Origin: Simmondsia chinensis
Taxonomy: Eukaryota > Streptophyta > Magnoliopsida > Caryophyllales > Simmondsiaceae
Assembly: GCA_018398585.1 (NCBI GenBank)
Contig: JAGTTD010000007.1
Location: 33,818,911-33,882,910, forward strand
Direction of reading: 5' to 3'
Length of the DNA: 64,000 nucleotides
The notes under the pieces were generated by a model that worked only from the letters and a program-made list of their open reading frames with translations, was not told where the DNA came from and searched no databases. Position 1 is the stretch's first letter. The number at the start of each line of letters is the position of its first letter. Position numbers and translations under genes: made by a program. Shown piece after piece: positions 22,566 through 33,270 of this stretch.

Positions 22566-22799
22566 GGAACATACCCAGTGTCTCAAGGGTTCCCGCCTAC
22601 GCAGGGTCCCTGGGGGGGGGGGCGGATGTACGCAGCCTTCCCCTTCAGGGTGCTAACCTGAAGAGAGGCTGTTTCTGAGTGCCCCCAACCTAAGAGTGAG
22701 GACTTCCCAGGAGATCACTCACCCTAGTACTACTCTCGCCCAAGCACGCTTAACTTCGAAGTTCTAATGGGATTCGATGATGGCGTGTTGGTGCCCTCA
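22566..22799 (-). mobile_element. 5S-rRNA-headed SINE, copy 1
   Basis: It is flanked by the perfect 12-bp duplication TTGTAAATTCAA (22554-22565, 22800-22811). The minus strand starts TGAGGGCACCAACACGCC, passes through a 5S rRNA-like promoter (AAGTTAAGCGTGCTTGGGCG at about 22739-22758 on the complement), then the LINE-type tail with an 11-base C run (22612-22622 as G), ending GGGTATGTTCC. Length about 234 bp. Confidence 0.92.
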
Positions 22800-22869
22800 T
22801 TGTAAATTCAATGAGGGAATAATTCCTTCACTTCCCCTTCCCTTGTAACCAGCCCCTTTAAGGTCATTA

Positions 22870-23063
22870 TATTAGAGAATATTCTAGGATATTCTCTCCT
22901 AAGTGTGTACGCTAGAGTTTCTATAGTTATTACTCTTGTATCCCTTGACTAATTTAAAGTTCAAAGGCATTACTGTCTTTATTATGTCATGCCTTGCCTA
23001 TATATAGGCCCTATGTATCTCCTTATTATTCATCTCTTGAATACAATTCTCATTCTATTCACA
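22870..23063 (+). repeat. 5' LTR of the copia element
   Basis: A 194-bp LTR with a TATA-like CTATATATAGGCC near 23000. It is followed directly by the initiator-Met-tRNA primer site. Confidence 0.92.
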
Positions 23064-23179
23064 TGGTATCAGAGCCTTCTCTGATCTAATTTTGTTTCTG
23101 CTTGTTTCTTTCTTCGTTTTCTTTTCTGCATTGTGTTGAAGTTTTGCTTTTAATTTTCTCTTCTTTTTTATTTTTCAAT

Positions 23180-25330
23180 GGCAACTAACCCCAGTTGATC
23201 TTACGCTAATGTCCTCTCCCCCTCTCCCTCAACTGGTGCACCGCTACGCCCGGTGGAGGCCGGCCATGATAATGCCGGACCCCCACTCGGAGCGCTAGGC
23301 ACCGCTACTGCTGGTGTGGCGACCGACCCTGTCGGCCTTACCACGCCTTGCTAAGCGCTTTCAAGATCACTCTATGGCTAAGGAGTTTGATATCCGAACC
23401 CAACTTATTAATCACCATAAAGATGGCAAAACAATGGACGCCTACCTCGTTGAATTAAAATCAATTACTGATGACTTAGCTGCCATTGACTCCCCTGCTT
23501 CACAAAGAGAATTTCAACACTTTGTAATTTATGGTTTAACCCCGGAGTATGCTGCCTATGCAACCTTTACTCGATAAACCAACAAACAATACACATACAA
23601 CAACAACAACAAGCCTAGTGCCTACAAGGGCTCCCGCAAAAACAAGATCTGGGGAGGGTAGATGTACGCAGCCTTCCCCCTTCAGGGGGCAACCCTGAAG
23701 AGAGGCTGTTTCCGAGGACCCCCAACCTGAGAAGCCTGAGAGCTGGTCCGCAGCACAGAGCATGAGACCTAGCAGCAGGAGAGCATCAAAGCATGAGTAA
23801 AGCAAAGCACACGTCGAGCAAAACAACAAACTCAAAGCAAGCCAAAACACGCTGAAATCAAAGAAATCAAAGGAAATCAAAGGATAGGTAGGCACGTAGG
23901 AGCTCATGAGAGCAAAAACTCAACCTAAGCGCGCTAGGAGGTAGTCAAGGGCTAGCACTAGTAAGTTAGACTACCCTATTCTAACTAGAGCATTTATAAT
24001 GCCAATACAAGCCCTCTATTGGGCCCTATCTAAGGTCATCTCTCCTCAAAGGTTTATGTGGGTGAGGTCTTGTCAGATTGTCTTCAGCCATCTCTTCTTT
24101 GGCCCGCCTCTTCCTCTCCTACCTAGTGTAATAAGGGGCTGTTCGCGTGTCCTTACTAGAGCATTGTCCGGTCTCCTTCTGACATGTCCGAACCACCTCA
24201 GACGTTACTCCCTCAATTTATCTTCAATGGGGGCTACGCCCAATTTGCCTCTTATGACTTCTTTTCTGATCCTATCCTTCTTTGTGTGTCCGCACATCCA
24301 CCTCAGCATTCGCATCTCCGCCACCTTCATTTTTCTTTGTGTGTTGTTGTTTCATCGCCCTGCACTCCGCCCCATACGTCATGGCTAGCCTCACGACCGT
24401 CTTATAGTATCTTCCTTTTAGCTTCAAGGGGAACTTTCTATCACAAAATATCGCGGAGTCCATCCTGCACTTATGCCAAAATTAAAAACGTCGTTAATTG
24501 ATGAAAAAGCGTCATTCCAAAATTCATATGGGATGACGTCATCTCTGGTACTCCACTACAAATTGAGAGATCTACAGTGAATCTGGCATCTAGATTGGGC
24601 ATCCCCCCACCCTTTTCTCTCTCCTCTAATGCCTTAGGTTTTGTGGGCCTCACCGTTGCCAGCCTTGTTCTTGGCGCCGATGGTGGTGCTGACGCCCTAC
24701 CCCCTCTACCATGTCTTTACCCTCCCTTGGCTTTCTAATATCACTAGTCTAGTCACTATAAAACTAGAATCAGCAACAGATTACCCTCCCTGACGTGAAC
24801 AATTCAATATGCTATTAATCGCTTATCAATTCTTATGGTTTAGAGATGGTACTTACCCCTACCCTGCCTCTCAATTCACTCTTCCAAATGGATCGACTCA
24901 CCCAAATCTTGAATACATCACATGGCTCTGCATGGATCAAAGTCTTAGGTCCTGCATTGTTGCCACTGTCTCTCGTCCCTTATTAAATGACATTGTATGC
25001 CACTCTACTTTAAAAGCCATGTGGAATGTCCTAGCTAAGCGCTCTCGGGATCACTCCATGGCCTAGGAGTTTGATCTCTGAACCCAACTTATTAATCACC
25101 GTCAAGATGGCAAAACAATGGACGCCTATCTCACTGAATTAAAATCAATTACTAATGACTTAGCTGCCATTAACTCCCCTGTTTCACAAAGAGAATTTCA
25201 ACACTTTGCAATTTATGGTTTAACCTGGAATATGCTGCCTTTGCAACCTTTACTCGACAAACCAACAAATAATACACATACGAAGAATTAAAAACTTTGT
25301 TACTTAATGAAGAAGCAGCCCTAACTCGAC
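23180..25330 (+). pseudogene. Duplicated, broken copia gag
   Basis: A gag fragment at 23314-23577 (KEFDIRTQLINHHKDGKTMD, REFQHFVIYGL) is repeated at about 25000-25320 with a longer N-terminal part (PNGSTHPNLEYITWLCMDQS from 24809). Between them lies an inserted LINE and a stretch of gag end (AATTAAAAAC.. GATGAAAAAGC at about 24480-24510), which matches the uninterrupted second copy at 25284-25315. So the gag region is present about 1.4 times, probably by unequal exchange. Stops are numerous. Confidence 0.8.
23597..24476 (-). mobile_element. 5'-truncated RTE LINE inserted in copia gag
   Basis: The (CAA)n at 23597-23612 is the complement of a (TTG)n tail. The shared 3' domain and RTE C-terminal coding region follow to about 24476 ([31 protein letters not shown] on the minus strand). 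Comparison with the intact gag copy at 25255-25315 shows the target between ACACATAC and the AATTAAAAAC block. A target duplication is not clear (ACACATAC against GCACTTATG). Confidence 0.88.
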
Positions 25331-25520
25331 AATCTGGACGACCCTCTCCTGAAACAGGCCATGCCATGGTTGCCAACGGTCAACCATAGCATGGTCAACC
25401 GCAACAAGGTGGGCCCTCCGGGCATGGCTCGTGTGGCTGCGGTCACGGACGGAACCGCCGCAATGGGTGGGGTGGTAGTGGTTCCCTGGGTAATCCTAAC
25501 CTGACACTGAACTATGGTCT

Positions 25521-25549
<29 letters not shown>
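25521..25549. repeat. Poly(C) run of 29 bases
   Basis: An uninterrupted C tract in the gag-protease spacer of the copia element. Unusual length for a G/C homopolymer; it could form i-motif/G4 structures or be an assembly-sensitive site. Confidence 0.95.
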
Positions 25550-25556
<7 letters not shown>

Positions 25557-25609
25557 CTCCTGCCCCGGTCTGACCTACTTTTGGTGCTCCCTCCAACTCT
25601 ACTGCAGGT

Positions 25610-26071
25610 GTGCAGGGTCCCCGTTCCCTATTTTGTCAGAACTGTTCTGAAACTGGTCACACGGCTGTCTCTTACCCGCACCGCTTTGATGGAACTTCTT
25701 TCCCAAACCCGTCCCAATTATTTGCTGCCATAACTGTTGGAGAACCGCATGACTACAACTGGTACCCTTACTCTGGTGCTATGAATCACATGACGCATAA
25801 TCCAGGCATTTTATCTAATCTTCTTCCTTATTCGGGTCAAAAAGGTGTACTTGTTGGTAATGGTGCATTACTCCCTATGACGCATGTGGGTTCCACTATT
25901 ATACCTACCCCTAAAAACCCCCTAAAATTACCCAATGTCATGCTTGTCCCTAAACTCACACACAATCTACTATCTATCAAACAACTTTGTAATGATAATA
26001 GTTATAGGGTCGAATTTGACTTCAATTCTTTTTGTGTTAAGGACAAGGCTATAGGGACGCTGCTTCTATGA
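25610..26071 (+). pseudogene. copia gag end and protease (altered active site)
   Basis: An open stretch starts with a knuckle-like CQNCSETGHTAVSYP, followed by DYNWYPYSGAMNHMT, where the family DSG motif of the aspartic protease reads YSG. The catalytic Asp therefore appears replaced. The downstream NVMLVPKLTHNLLSIKQLC is the usual protease end. A TGA at 26069-26071 closes the frame. Confidence 0.85.
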
Positions 26072-26119
26072 GTACCCAGTGATGGGTCCCTCTATAGTTT
26101 TTCACCTCACGACATTGGT

Positions 26120-27060
26120 ATCATAGCACAAGCACGGAATGACGAATTGTGGCATCAAAGACTAGGACATCTAGGCAATACTATTTTGGATGTGTTATAC
26201 AAGCAACATTATTTTCCGAAAGTTAAGTTTTTGCATAAGTGTTCATCATGTTATTTAGGGAAAGCTAAGAAACTTCCATTTCAACGTGTTTTACATAATT
26301 CTATCATGCCTCTTCAATTAATACATTCTGATGGCAATCTCCTATATCCTCATATTCAGCGTATAAATATTATGTATTATTTATTGATGAATACTCCCAA
26401 TTTACATGGCTTTATTCGATACAGCGAAAATTAGACGTTTACGAAATTTTCCCTACTGTCAAAAATCTAGTCGAAAACCAATTTAATACTAAAGTTAAAG
26501 TTTTTCAAAGTGATGGGGGAGGTGAATTCGATCATCAGCGCATGAATGCTCTATGCCGCGATGCCAGAATTCACTTCCGTCTATCTTGTCTTGATACCCG
26601 GAACAAAATGGGGTCGCGGAATGCAAGCATCGACATTTATCTGAAATGGTATGGACACTCTTAATTCACTCTAAATTACCATATGAATTTTGGAATGACG
26701 CTTTTTGTACTACATGTTTTATTATCAATCGTCTCCGCACTCCCACCCTTTCAAATGCTTCTCCTTTCCAAAAACTTTTCACTGAAAACCTAATTATAAA
26801 TGTTTTTGCGTCTTTAGGTGTGCTTGTTATCTAAACATCACAACTCGTGCCCCTCATAAACTTGTCCCATGCTCCACAAAATGCATTTTCTTAGGGTATG
26901 TTGCTCGTTATAAAGGATACAAATGTTTTGACCCCACAACTAAACGAATGTATATAAACCGGCATGTCATTTTTGATGAATCTTGCTTTCCCTACAATGA
27001 AATTGTAGCTCCCGTGGTTCCAATCTCTGATGCTACAATCCTTTCCCCCCTACTTGTTCA
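26120..27060 (+). pseudogene. copia integrase (broken)
   Basis: 26147-26434 has the HHCC zinc domain (LWHQRLGHLGN, CSSCYLGKAKKLPF) and the start of the core (LQLIHSDGN). The core continues in other frames (FQSDGGGEF near 26505, SKLPYEFWNDAFCTTCFIIN at 26670-26730) to 26948-27060 with HVIFDESCFP. Stops and shifts are frequent. Confidence 0.85.
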
Positions 27061-27409
27061 CACTTCGACACACCTCGTGTTCGTGACCCCTCCTCCCCAG
27101 CACCTACGTCAATGGCTGACACTGGGACCTTAGTCCCTGCGCAGGCTCCAAGACCTGAGCATCCCTGCCCCAGTCCCACCCCCACACTCCAGGTCACCTT
27201 CCCCTTCCCCTGCCACTGACGATGGCCTCGAAAACCCGGTCTCCCCTCACGGACCTTCCCCCTCTAGTAGCATTGACCCCTCCCCTCACACCCAGCCCCA
27301 CCCGTGGCTATCCTGCTGCCTCTCGACGCCCAGGCCAGCCCTACGGCTACTCCCTGCTCCGTAGCACTTGGGGCCCCAATTCCCTCGACAACCACACCTA
27401 CAGTATACC

Positions 27410-27790
27410 TAGGCCCCAATCTGATTTCGTGGAGGGCAAAGAAACAAGCTACGCTTTTTAAGTCCACCACTGAATCTAAGTACCGAGCTGTTGCCCAATC
27501 TGTTGCTGAAAGTGATTGGATTCGATACATAATGCAGGATCTCGATCTTTATCATCCCGGTCCTATTACAGTCTACTGTGACAACGTCTTTGCTTCCTAC
27601 CTTGTCACGAACCATGTGTCTAATGACAAAAGAAAACATGTGTATGTTGACTTCTACTATGTCCGCGAGAAAGTTCTCAAGGGTGATCTTCAGGTCTGAT
27701 ACACCCTGACTACTAAGCAGGTTGTTGCTATCCTTACAAAGGGTCTTTATGCCCATCTCTTGAGCACAAGGCCAATCCTTCCTCCATGCT
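27410..27790 (+). pseudogene. copia RNase H (RT deleted upstream)
   Basis: The open stretch reads SWRAKKQATLFKSTTESKYR, VYCDNVFASYLVTNHVSNDK, HVYVDFYYVREKVLKG, which is copia RNase H. It follows almost directly on the integrase-RT linker (prolines and serines, 27100-27400), so the roughly 700-bp RT core is gone. Confidence 0.85.
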
Positions 27791-27853
27791 CAGATTGAGG
27801 GGACGTATTAGAGAATATTCCAAGATATTCTCTCCTAAGTGTGTAGGCTAGGG

Positions 27854-30683
27854 GAACGCCGTCCTTCTCTCACCGCCAACGGTAATAAAAAAATTATACC
27901 CATGCACTGCCCAGATCCGGCGCGTGAGGGCGCGTCACCCGACCTCCAGGAGCCGGAGTTGCATCAAGGGAATCGCCGCCGCCCCCCGATTCAGGTCGTA
28001 CAACCATTACTTCCACCCATCATCATCAACCTCTTCGTCTTCCCTAACTCCATCGTCTTCTCCACCGTCTCCGGCAACACCCACCACCCGACTCCAGCTT
28101 TCATCAACACCAAGCACCACCACAAAAAGCCTCCACTACTCTATCTCTCCACTACCATCGTCTACCACCACCATCATCCCAGAACACCTCTTTCTCTCTC
28201 TCTCCACTGCTCCACTCCCCACCATCCCTAACCACCAGAAAACCACCGCCAACCCCACCGCCTCCCACCAACTCTTCTCCTAAACCACCGCCAACCCCAC
28301 CGTCTCCCCCCACTATCAACAGACCCAACACCAACAGACCCACCACCACCACCATCAGATCCAACACCAACAGCAAGCCAAAATCATCAATCATTGCCTT
28401 CCCGCTCCGGTCATTCTCCACCACCACGCCTACTCATTGACCACCGCTCCAATCCATCATCCTCTATCCCCAATTCCGTACCCAGAACCAACCCTGAAAT
28501 GCCAATATCTAGTGAGACGGTGTCCATATTCGTTGATGGCCTACCTGAAAGAACGACAAATTCATGGCTTAAAGCGGTTTTTTGAGAATTCAAGTCAATC
28601 TACGATGCTTTTGTCCCTGTGAAGAAAAGGGTGAGGTCTAGATGTTCTTATTGCTTTGTTTGATTCCATGACTCCAGTAAAGCTGCACGGGCAATTACAT
28701 CCATGAATGGAAGATGGGTGGTGGGTGTTAAGCTCAGAGTTCAATGGGCCAACCCATGTAGAAGACCAACTTCTTCATCTTATCGGAATCAGCCTCAATC
28801 AAGGGTTTTCCAGCAGTCCAGAGACAATGAAGGTAACCAGGATCAGGGGAATACTCCAGCTAGTCGGGTAGGGGAGGCCGTGAATATGAACATTCCGAGG
28901 ATAGTGGTGTCCATTGTTAATAAAAGTGTGGAGGGCTGGCTCAATCGATCAATAATTGCACACTCGGCTGATGAGGTTAGTATGGACGATATCCTCACAT
29001 TTATTACGGAGAACAACATGTATGGATTAACCCCTAGAGGGTTAAGCAACACCACTTTTATCCTAGTTTGTGACTCTGCTAGCACCTTGGATTCTTACCT
29101 TGGCCCCCGCAGGGAGACTCTACTTCGAAAATTTAAAGAGGTTTATAAATACACTGGCGAGATACTAGGCTCTCTGAACAGGCGAGTGTGGATTGAGGTT
29201 TATGGATTGCCTGTCCAATGTTGGTCAAAGGACTGCTTTACTGACATCGCAAAAATATGGGGAAAATTTGTTAAGGTGGACTCAAGGACGTCTGCTATGA
29301 GATGTGTTGATGCTGGCAAGATCCTTATTGATACTTGCTCCACAACATGTATTCACCAGACGATCCATGTCCAGTTTAGCAGGGGATCGCGTTTGGTGCT
29401 TGTCAAAGAAGGCAAGTCTGAGATGATCCCAGACTATTCACCCAGAGTTGTTGCAATGGCAGTCTAGACCAGATTGGCAAGGGAACAGGCCTCTTTCTCC
29501 TCACAGTCCTATCGAGACAACTACTGCACCATGGTGGAACAGCTTTTTCCAAGGGTCCAACTTCTTCCAGTGCAGATGACAAATGACTTGGACGATTGTG
29601 AGGAAACTGGAACTCTTCTTTCAAGGCCTATGAATGACGGTGTGAGTGTCTTAGGGCAATCGTTGGGACATATCTCTATCCATATCGATGGACAGTAGGT
29701 TGGGAGGTGGGCCTTAGACTGCATTTGCCCGCGTGACTTAATACTCCCTACCGCAGCCCAGCCTGTGGCTCAAATGCCGTTCCTGGAGACTCGAGAAAAT
29801 CAGCCTCTCCCCCTACATCTCCCATGGGCAAGTAGTGATAAAGTTGGAGCAATACAACCCCATGCTCAGATATCGCCTTAGGAAAACGAAGTGCAGGATA
29901 CCGCTAGTGACAATGACTCCGCGGCCACTGGCCCTGAGTTCCCACCAGGATTTGAACCAAATGTTTTGCTCAATCACCAGCATACAGAGGTCAGCAGACA
30001 AGGAAAATACCAGGTGCCGGGCCCGTTTATGGAAGGGCCCAGCACAACTCGAAAGGAAAAAGGATAAAGTGCAGACGACAAAAAAGGGTAGGCGTGCATT
30101 GAAGCACAAGATGAAAGAAAAGGAGAAGCAGGAGTTACAAGAGTTCTTGAAGGAAATGTCGCCCAGGAATAGTGCGCAGAATCCAGCTAAGGCCCCTGGC
30201 AAAAAGTAAAAGAGGAGTAGGGTGAAGCGGGATGACAGCGTTATTGATGCCAAGAAGATCGAGAAGGCTAGGTGAGTAATCGAGATGGAAAAAAGATTAG
30301 GTCTGAATTTTGATGGCTTCGATCGGCCTAAGGTAAGTGCTATGCTCCATAGAAGGATGTGAGGAACCTACACTAATCTTTAGGTGCCCGGGGGTGTGCC
30401 GCGAGGTGTCGTGGTTTGTTTGAAGCCTTTGCCTTTGGTCCTTCGCTGAGTCCCTTGTTTCGCCAGTGTCAGTGCTCTGATGCTTCACATTCCTATTGTT
30501 TGGTAGTTTTTGTAGTCGTTGTCGTGCGTTAGTCGTGTTTTGAGGTGCCTATTTTGATTTGCTTTCCTATTTTTGTCATTTCTGTATCTCTTTGGTCCCC
30601 GTTCTTTCACGGGTGGACTCAGGTCTCGCTTGGTCGAGTGACCTGTTTTGTTCACGACTATGTCGCTAATTATCGAAAAACAA
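27854..30683 (+). mobile_element. ORF1-only L1-like LINE, copy 1
   Basis: It is bounded by the perfect 17-bp duplication AAGTGTGTAGGCTAGGG (27837-27853, 30684-30700). The 2.83 kb between holds a C/CCA-rich leader, one coding region of about 620 codons (28499-30361), and a 320-base 3' UTR ending CGCTAATTATCGAAAAACAA. No endonuclease or reverse transcriptase sequence is present. The second copy at 48356-51135 has the same leader, gene and 3' end, also without ORF2. This points to a family mobilised in trans. Confidence 0.88.
28499..30361 (+). pseudogene. L1-type ORF1 protein: RRM plus DUF4283-like domain (broken)
   Basis: ATG at 28499 is conserved with copy 2 (MPIS/MPIP). Residues about 8-85 form an RRM: RNP2 as IFVDGLP, RNP1 region as RCSYCFV, then GRWVVGVKLRVQWANP. 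About 130-320 is the plant L1 ORF1 region related to DUF4283 (IVVSIVNKSVEGWLNRSIIA, LGPRRETLLRKFKEVYKYTG, RRVWIEVYGLPVQCWSKDCF). The C-terminus is Lys/Glu-rich (RRALKHKMKEKEKQELQEFL) and ends near LGLNFDGFDRPKV. Several stops or shifts occur (near 28586, 28660, 29466, 29880, 30207, 30274). ORF1 proteins bind element RNA; no CCHC knuckle is visible here. Confidence 0.85.
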
Positions 30684-30851
30684 AAGTGTGTAGGCTAGGG
30701 TTTCTATGGCTATTGCTCTTGTACCCCTTGACTAATATAAAGTCCAAGGGCTTTACTGTCTTTATGCTGTTATGCCTTGCCTATATATAGGCCTTTTGTA
30801 TCTCCTTATTATTCATCTCTTGAATACAATTCCCATTCTATTCACACATTA

Positions 30852-31777
30852 CTCCCATGAATGATGTAGTTAAGTTGGCTTAGGATTCTACTTGTATAAT
30901 TACTCTTCATTTCCTCTAGATGCTTGTATGTAAGTAGTAGAGTTCCTGAATGTAATCATTCATTCAATCAATATAATTTCTGCCTTTTCTTAGGTTGCAG
31001 GTGTATAATTAACTAAATAAAATTGTTGAGTGTTAAATCAGCTTACGTTAATTTTATCAACAGTTGGAATAATATGTAAAGCGTTAGCCTCTTGGTAAAA
31101 GTAAGAGCCTATCTAGTCGAGCATCCCCTATTTGAAAGAGTAGCTCTTATTGAGCTTTCGAACTTTGTTTGAACCGAGTTCGATAATAAATTAGTATGTT
31201 AGATATTTGACTATTTAGTTTAATTGAGCTTGCTATCAAGTTCAACTTGCTACCATGCCAAGCGGTTGGAGCTAGTATGGAGTCATCATTGATACATAAT
31301 TGAGCTAAATTGTGCCATTAACGGCTTGCTAACAAGTTCTTAATGAGATCGTATTAAATTGTTCATGAATGTCAACCAGAGGAACAACCCCTATTCTAAG
31401 TTAAACTCATTAACTTATTGGGCCTACCCAAACAAAATCTAAAAAGGGACTGATCCTCCAGCAGCGGAGCCACGTACAAGTAAGAGTAGGAAATTGCACA
31501 TACTAGAATACTAAAATGCATTTAATTATGTTGTATAGTTACAAATAATACAATAGACAAGTGCCAATTGCTCCCACTAGAATACTAAAATAATAATATC
31601 TACTAAAATAATACAATAGACAAGTGCCAATTGCTCCCACCGACTTCAGGCTCTAGCTCTGTCGTTGTGAGCCTCAAAAATAAACTTAAACAAATCCTTT
31701 TCTGTTTTGAAGATGAATAATTCATTTTGTTTGTTTATACCAATGTAAAGGCATAAGGAATCAATAAGAGAGTTGTT
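30852..31777. other. AT-rich spacer with a small tandem duplication
   Basis: No gene recognised. The block ACAATAGACAAGTGCCAATT with TGCTCCCAC following occurs twice, near 31550-31580 and 31612-31642. Confidence 0.5.
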
Positions 31778-32333
31778 ATTAACATGACTTTGGATTATCA
31801 ATTATTTACATTTTAGTAACTCAACCTTTTTGAAAATAATAAAAAAAGCTCTGACATTTTTGAATTATTAAAAAAGTCCCTCGTCGACATGATGACATAA
31901 TTTTTCATCGATAGAACTAACGTGACAACTTTTTTTTTATTAATATTATAGTAAAATGATAAAACACCTTTCAATACTTTTATTCTTACTTTATAAGTAT
32001 AAAATTTGATATATTATATTATGTAGAAACTATTTATTTTCGCTAAATTTGCTTAAAGTATGATTATTAAAGGATATTTTTATCATTTTATTGTATCATT
32101 AATAAAAAAAAATAGTTGTCACTTTAGCTGTGTTGACAAAAAATAGCTTTATCATGTCGGAAAGTAGACTTTATAATACAACAAAATTAGGGGTATTTTT
32201 ATTAATATGACAAAAGATTATAGGCCTTTTTATTAAGTCAAAAAGATCATAATTCTTTTTTTATTATTTGTAACAAAGTTAAGTTACTAAAATATAAATA
32301 AACCTTTAGTTAATCATAACCACAAAGTTTTAC
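31778..32333. mobile_element. Fold-back element with long inverted repeats
   Basis: Left blocks TTTAGTAACTCAAC, AATAATAAAAAAAGC, GACATGAT, GTGACAACTTTTTTTTTATT and AAAATGATAAAA recur as complements in reverse order on the right. Arms are about 200 bases with an AT-rich centre. No coding capacity. Exact ends and a target duplication are uncertain. Confidence 0.6.
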
Positions 32334-32350
32334 TTAAAAAAAAAAAAAAG

Positions 32351-32758
32351 GAAAGCAACATTTCGGGTGCCCCAAGGGCTCCGGCCTAAGCAGGGTCCAG
32401 TGGAGGAGGCGGGTTAGATGTACGCAGCCTTCCCCCTTCAGGGTAGCACCTTCAAGGGAGGCTGTTTTCAAGAACCTTCAATCTGAGGGGTGCAATACAA
32501 GGACTTCCCAGGAGGTCACCAATCTTAGTACTACTCTCGTCTAAGTACACTTAATTTCAGAGTTCTAAGCAGGGTCCAGTGGAGGAGGTGGGTTAGATGT
32601 ATGCAGCCTTCCCCTTTCAGGATAGCACCCTAAAGAGAGGCTGTTTTCAAGAACCCCCAACTTAAGGGGTGCAATAAAAAGACTTTTCACGAGGTCACCA
32701 ATTTTAGTACTACTCTCGTCTAAATACACTTAATTTTAAAGTTCTGATAGAATTCAGT
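32351..32758 (-). mobile_element. Two 5S-headed SINE units in tandem
   Basis: The block TAAGCAGGGTCCAGTGGAGG occurs at 32387 and 32566, a period of 179 bp. Each unit holds the LINE-type tail and then the 5S-like head (complement of GAGGTCACCAAT..AGTACTACTCTCG). In the left unit the head stops at AGTTCTAA and runs directly into the next unit's tail. The 3' end at 32351 reads CAACATTTCGGGTGCC on the plus strand. Several 5S positions are mutated, so this copy is old. Confidence 0.8.
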
Positions 32759-33261
32759 ACTTATGTATTAATATTTTCTTATCATAATAATAATATTTTC
32801 ACTCAAACAAAAAAGAGTACCCATCAATAATTGCAACTTCCAAAATGAGTAGGACCCGAAAGATCAAGCCTTGGGACTGCTATCCCAAGTATGGAAACTT
32901 GTCATATCAAAATGATGTCGAAGGACACGTGTGAAAAAGTGAACGGTGCCTCCAAAGCTATCAGAGTAGCCTATATGGGTACACGTGGCTATTTCCTAAA
33001 TATCCTCGGGTGAAATGACCGTTGATACACCCCAACGGCCAATGCTACGTGGCCAACGTCTATTTGATTATGTTTTTTATAGCCCGACACATCTGTACAT
33101 GGCGGCACTTCATTTAGTTTTATGTGCGGTCATTGGCACAGCTCTCGAGTTGTTCATTTATCCCTGTTTTCCGATTGAAAATTTCTAATATGTGAGAAAT
33201 ATTAATTATATTATATTTTAATATTTGATAAATTAAATATAAAATTTATTATTTTTACACT
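32759..33261. other. Spacer without recognised feature
   Basis: AT-rich at both ends, with a more balanced middle (32840-33180). I saw no coding or repeat structure. Confidence 0.4.
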
Positions 33262-33270
33262 TATACTTGA

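Larger units (their letters stand above)
22870..30846 (+). mobile_element. Ty1/copia retrotransposon with nested LINEs and internal duplication/deletion
   Basis: The LTRs start TATTAGAGAATATTC and end CTATTCACA. The outer flanks are the perfect duplication CATTA (22865-22869, 30847-30851). The primer site TGGTATCAGAGCC follows the 5' LTR at 23064-23076, and the purine tract GATTGAGGGGACG precedes the 3' LTR. Inside are two gag fragments, protease, integrase and RNase H. The RT is almost wholly deleted (between about 27190 and 27410). An RTE LINE sits in gag (23597-24476) and an ORF1-only L1-like element in the 3' LTR (27854-30683). Confidence 0.93.
27806..30846 (+). repeat. 3' LTR of the copia element, split by an L1-like insertion
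   Basis: LTR sequence occupies 27806-27853 and 30701-30846. Between them is the ORF1-only element with its own 17-bp target duplication. The parts join to the same sequence as 22870-23063, which proves the insertion was into the LTR. Confidence 0.93.

Noticed and set aside
22566..22799. Cassandra-type TRIM (5S sequence inside LTRs)
   Set aside because: No paired LTRs, no primer site and no purine tract; duplications of 12-19 bp are too long for an LTR element, which gives 5 bp.
27839..28427. Host proline-rich proteins in several frames
   Set aside because: The CCACCA-rich leader of the ORF1-only LINE gives open Pro/Ser/Thr-rich frames on both strands; they are by-products of composition.
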